From NCBI GenBank assembly GCA_015485455.1, contig WFTN01000180.1:1-16771 (forward strand): DNA of 16,771 bases, given 5' to 3'. Position numbers and translations under genes: made by a program. Positions 15,344 through 16,771 of the stretch are shown here, piece by piece. The stretch's first letter is position 1. The number at the start of each line of letters is the position of its first letter. The notes beneath the pieces were generated by a model, which searched no databases, had not been told where the DNA came from, and worked only from the letters and a program-made list of their open reading frames with translations. Origin of the DNA: Planctomycetota bacterium (GTDB taxonomy: Bacteria; Planctomycetota; GCA-002687715; DRQF01).

Positions 15344-15756
15344 TGTTTTTCCTCCCCATCATCCAATTTGGATTCGATGAATGACCGCAGATCTTCTAAC
15401 GCAGTCCGGGAGAGAGCTTCGTCGTCCACCAGGTGGTGGAGCAGGGGTTCGACTTTTCCGTCGAACAGCCGTTCTACTAAGTCCCCGATCATCTTGGCGC
15501 TGACTTGACCCCGTTCTTTCTTGGCCATGAAGAGGTGTGCCCGGGAAGGGCCTCGTTTGGTTTTGACGAAGCCTTTGTCACGCAAAATGGTCAAAACAGT
15601 TTGGACGGTATTGTAGGCCAGAGCCTTTGTTTGGCCGCGATTGATCAGCTCTGTGACTTCTCGCACTGTCATGGGGTCGCCCTGGGAGTCCCAGATGACG
15701 CGCATGACCGATAGCTCAAGCTTGGTGAGTAACTCTGTTGATTTTCGTGTTGCCAT
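15340..15756 (-). CDS. BlaI/MecI-family transcriptional repressor
   Basis: This 138-residue protein has the winged-helix N-terminal domain of BlaI/MecI/CopY regulators. LELSVMRVIWD is the first helix, REVTELINRG and LAYNTVQTVLTILRDKGFV form the helix-turn-helix, and KRGPSRAHLFMAK is the wing. The remaining helices (about 83-130) would form the dimer interface, where the partner protease normally cuts (an Asn-Phe or similar site is not evident). The ATG has GAGGA upstream. It is the first gene of the pair and its stop overlaps the protease start, so the two are coupled. Two palindromes in the promoter region are probable operators, giving negative autoregulation. The true target genes beyond this operon are unknown. 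Confidence 0.93.
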   Translation of the reverse strand: MATRKSTELLTKLELSVMRVIWDSQGDPMTVREVTELINRGQTKALAYNTVQTVLTILRDKGFVKTKRGPSRAHLFMAKKERGQVSAKMIGDLVERLFDGKVEPLLHHLVDDEALSRTALEDLRSFIESKLDDGEEKQ

Positions 15757-15781
15757 GGATATTCCTCAATGGGGTCACTAT

Positions 15782-15799
15782 CTCCTATTGTTTTAGGAG
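15782..15799. promoter_or_regulatory. BlaI-type operator 1 (18-bp palindrome)
   Basis: CTCCTA-TTGTTT-TAGGAG is a perfect 6-bp inverted repeat with a 6-bp centre. It covers the candidate -10 box of the repressor promoter, so binding would block RNA polymerase. Confidence 0.75.
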
Positions 15800-15817
15800 T
15801 TAATTTCTCCGTGTCCA
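15790..15817 (-). promoter_or_regulatory. Candidate promoter of the blaI-blaR1-type operon
   Basis: On the minus strand TGGACA (complement of 15812-15817) lies 16 bp from TAAAAC (complement of 15790-15795). The -10 box lies within operator 1, and operator 2 begins 6 bases upstream of the -35 box, a layout that suits repression by a BlaI dimer pair. Confidence 0.5.
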
Positions 15818-15822
15818 GTGTT

Positions 15823-15840
15823 CTCCTAAATTTTTAGGAG
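15823..15840. promoter_or_regulatory. BlaI-type operator 2 (18-bp palindrome)
   Basis: CTCCTA-AATTTT-TAGGAG has the same arms as operator 1. The two centres are 41 bp apart, close to four helical turns, so two dimers would lie on the same DNA face. Both sites are followed by TT, so the shared core is TCTCCTA-N6-TAGGAGTT. Confidence 0.75.
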
Positions 15841-15967
15841 TTCAAGGCCTCTTTTTCTTCAATTGACCGACAATTGTGATGATGGGCCGGGATTTTCGGC
15901 ATTTGAAGTAAATGCGGCTTTCCTTCGTCTCTCTCATGGCAGTGGACTTGTCTCGGAAAGAAAGACT

Positions 15968-15994
15968 TGAAACCCAATGGGGGGGATTAGCGTA
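15968..15994 (+). promoter_or_regulatory. Candidate ECF-type promoter of the sigma factor gene
   Basis: TGAAACC (15968-15974) and CGTA (15991-15994) are separated by 16 bp, resembling the GAAC-type -35 and CGT-type -10 elements often recognised by ECF sigma factors. This would fit autoregulation. The motifs are short, so the call is weak. The stretch 15841-15967 shows only two CAATTG repeats (15860 and 15871) and nothing else I can name. Confidence 0.3.
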
Positions 15995-16010
15995 GTATTT
16001 GGCGAAGTCA

Positions 16011-16016
16011 AAGGAG
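16011..16016 (+). promoter_or_regulatory. Ribosome binding site that decides an ATT start
   Basis: AAGGAG lies seven bases before the ATT codon at 16024. No ATG, GTG or TTG occurs in the open frame between the in-frame TAG at 15988 and the TTG at 16072, which has no ribosome site at proper distance. Confidence 0.65.
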
Positions 16017-16023
16017 AAAAACC

Positions 16024-16506
16024 ATTAGCAAACCAATCGACAATCTGATTCAGCAATATCAAGGCCGCGTCTTGTCACTATGTCGCCGGATCTTGGTCAA
16101 TGAAGATGATGCCCAGGATGCTTGTCAAGAGGTGTGGTTCTCCATGTGGCGGGCTGTGGAGCGGCTGAAATGGGGCAGAGATCCTTGGCCATTTATTCGC
16201 AAAACGACTGTGCGCAAGGCAATAGACAGAATTCGCATTGCCCAGCGCAATGGTCGCATGGAAACAGGGTTGATTGTCGAACCCTCGTCAGAGGTTCATG
16301 TGCCCTCTATTGAGGTTGATCTCAATTGTCTCAATTGGGAGGAAAGGGCCTGTTTGGTCCTTTTCTTCTGGGAAGAATGTTCCGTTAAAGAGATCGCTGA
16401 GCAGCTTCGAGTTCCCACGGGGACAGTTAAGACTTGGATGTTTCGAGCTCGAGGTAAACTCAAACGCAAGTTGACGGATGCGGACCAAATGGAGGAGAGA
16501 GCGTGA
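16024..16506 (+). CDS. ECF-like sigma70-family sigma factor, apparent ATT start
   Basis: This is a 160-residue sigma factor with regions 2 and 4 only. From the ATT it reads (M)SKPIDNLIQQYQGRVLSL, then CRRILVNEDDAQDACQEVW, the canonical region 2.1-2.2 with the DDAxDxxQEV motif. WPFIRKTTVRKAIDRIR is region 2.3-2.4. Region 4 is LNWEERACLVLFFWEECSVKEIAEQL followed by the recognition helix PTGTVKTWMFRARGKL (split across 107-150). Starting at the TTG at 16072 would remove the first 16 residues of region 2, so the ATT with AAGGAG upstream is preferred; a sequencing error in an ATG is the main alternative. ATT starts are known for infC, where they limit translation. It is divergent from the BlaI-type operon, and its stop overlaps the next GTG by 4 bp. 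Its regulon and signal are unknown. Confidence 0.85.
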   Translation: MSKPIDNLIQQYQGRVLSLCRRILVNEDDAQDACQEVWFSMWRAVERLKWGRDPWPFIRKTTVRKAIDRIRIAQRNGRMETGLIVEPSSEVHVPSIEVDLNCLNWEERACLVLFFWEECSVKEIAEQLRVPTGTVKTWMFRARGKLKRKLTDADQMEERA

Positions 16507-16771
16507 GAGCCCTGTCTGTGGTTTTCTTCGTGTTGCTAACCGCCTCTTCTTCCAGTGCCCAGAACGTTAATTTCCAGCTGGAGTCGGTGGGGCTGGGGAG
16601 AAGCCGACTTCGCTGCACCATCGTTGAAAGGCGAGGTGTCCCGGCTGCAAAAAATACAGGTTCGGTCAGCCTCGGTAGAGTTGAGTTTCGCGATCAGTGG
16701 TTGCAGAAAGAATTACCCCGGTTGTTTACGGATCTTTCTGGCGTCGACATTGTTGACCGAGCTTTGGTTCG
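16503..16771 (+). CDS. Secreted protein of unknown function (5' part only)
   Basis: The gene starts at GTG 16503, overlapping the sigma stop as GTGA, with GGAGGAGAG a few bases upstream, and stays open for 89 codons to the window edge. Residues 1-19 form a clear signal peptide (MRALSVVFFVLLTASSSSA, then Gln-Asn), so the product is exported. The mature part begins NVNFQLESVGLGRSRLRC and has no motif I recognise; VDIVDRALV near the end might begin a repeated fold. Co-translation with a sigma factor suggests it is either the regulatory partner or a first target. It lacks the cytoplasmic N-terminal zinc anti-sigma domain (HxxxCxxC) usual for anti-sigma factors. Confidence 0.75.
   Translation, partial: MRALSVVFFVLLTASSSSAQNVNFQLESVGLGRSRLRCTIVERRGVPAAKNTGSVSLGRVEFRDQWLQKELPRLFTDLSGVDIVDRALV

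Noticed and set aside
15782..15840. Repeated units as a possible CRISPR or mobile-element end
   Set aside because: Only two copies, each a self-contained palindrome in a repressor promoter; operator function explains them better. I saw no transposase, integrase or direct-repeat array elsewhere in the window.
15882..15914. Ten-codon ATG frame between the operators and the sigma gene
   Set aside because: Too short and without supporting signals.

Overview
The window is a bacterial chromosomal segment of roughly 50-55% G+C by eye. It has sigma70-like promoters, mostly strong Shine-Dalgarno sites and tightly packed, often stop/start-overlapping genes. The lineage cannot be fixed from sequence alone. 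A BlaI/BlaR1 pair with a PDZ-type sensor, lysine-rich protein tails, an ECF-like sigma factor and DUF1957/DUF4912-type glycogen genes fit a Gram-negative lineage of the Myxococcota/Bradymonadota/Bdellovibrionota or Planctomycetota kind. That placement is inference.

Layout: (1) 1-660 holds a small predicted lipoprotein (+) and a tRNA-Ala(GGC) gene (-) with its own promoter and terminator. (2) 762-4252 (-) is a glycogen operon: a GT5 glycogen synthase with an unusual C-terminal DUF4912-like domain, translationally coupled (ATGA overlap) to a GH57 branching enzyme. (3) 4501-5583 (+) is a RimK-like ATP-grasp ligase with a histone H1-like lysine tail. (4) 5691-7118 (-) is a beta-CASP metallo-beta-lactamase RNase that looks leaderless. 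(5) 7221-9669 (+), divergent from it, is a two-gene operon of a circularly permuted ATP-grasp protein and a GCS2/YbdK carboxylate-amine ligase. (6) 9666-12851 (-) is a second glycogen unit, GH15 glucoamylase then ADP-glucose pyrophosphorylase (glgC), whose stop codon overlaps that of the GCS2 gene tail to tail. (7) 13034-15756 (-) is a blaI-blaR1-type operon in which the penicillin sensor is replaced by a PDZ domain, an acidic linker, a coiled coil and a basic tail; two near-perfect 18-bp palindromes precede it. (8) 16024-16771 (+) is an ECF-like sigma factor that appears to start at ATT, overlapping by 4 bp a secreted protein that runs off the edge.

Functionally, GlgC makes ADP-glucose, GlgA elongates, the GH57 enzyme branches and the GH15 enzyme releases glucose, so most of a glycogen cycle is present in two units. 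Interleaved with them are three peptide-bond/amide-forming ligases of different folds (RimK-like ATP-grasp, permuted ATP-grasp, GCS2). That combination is known from uncharacterised amidoligase gene neighbourhoods. With no known substrate, it is the best candidate here for an undescribed pathway.
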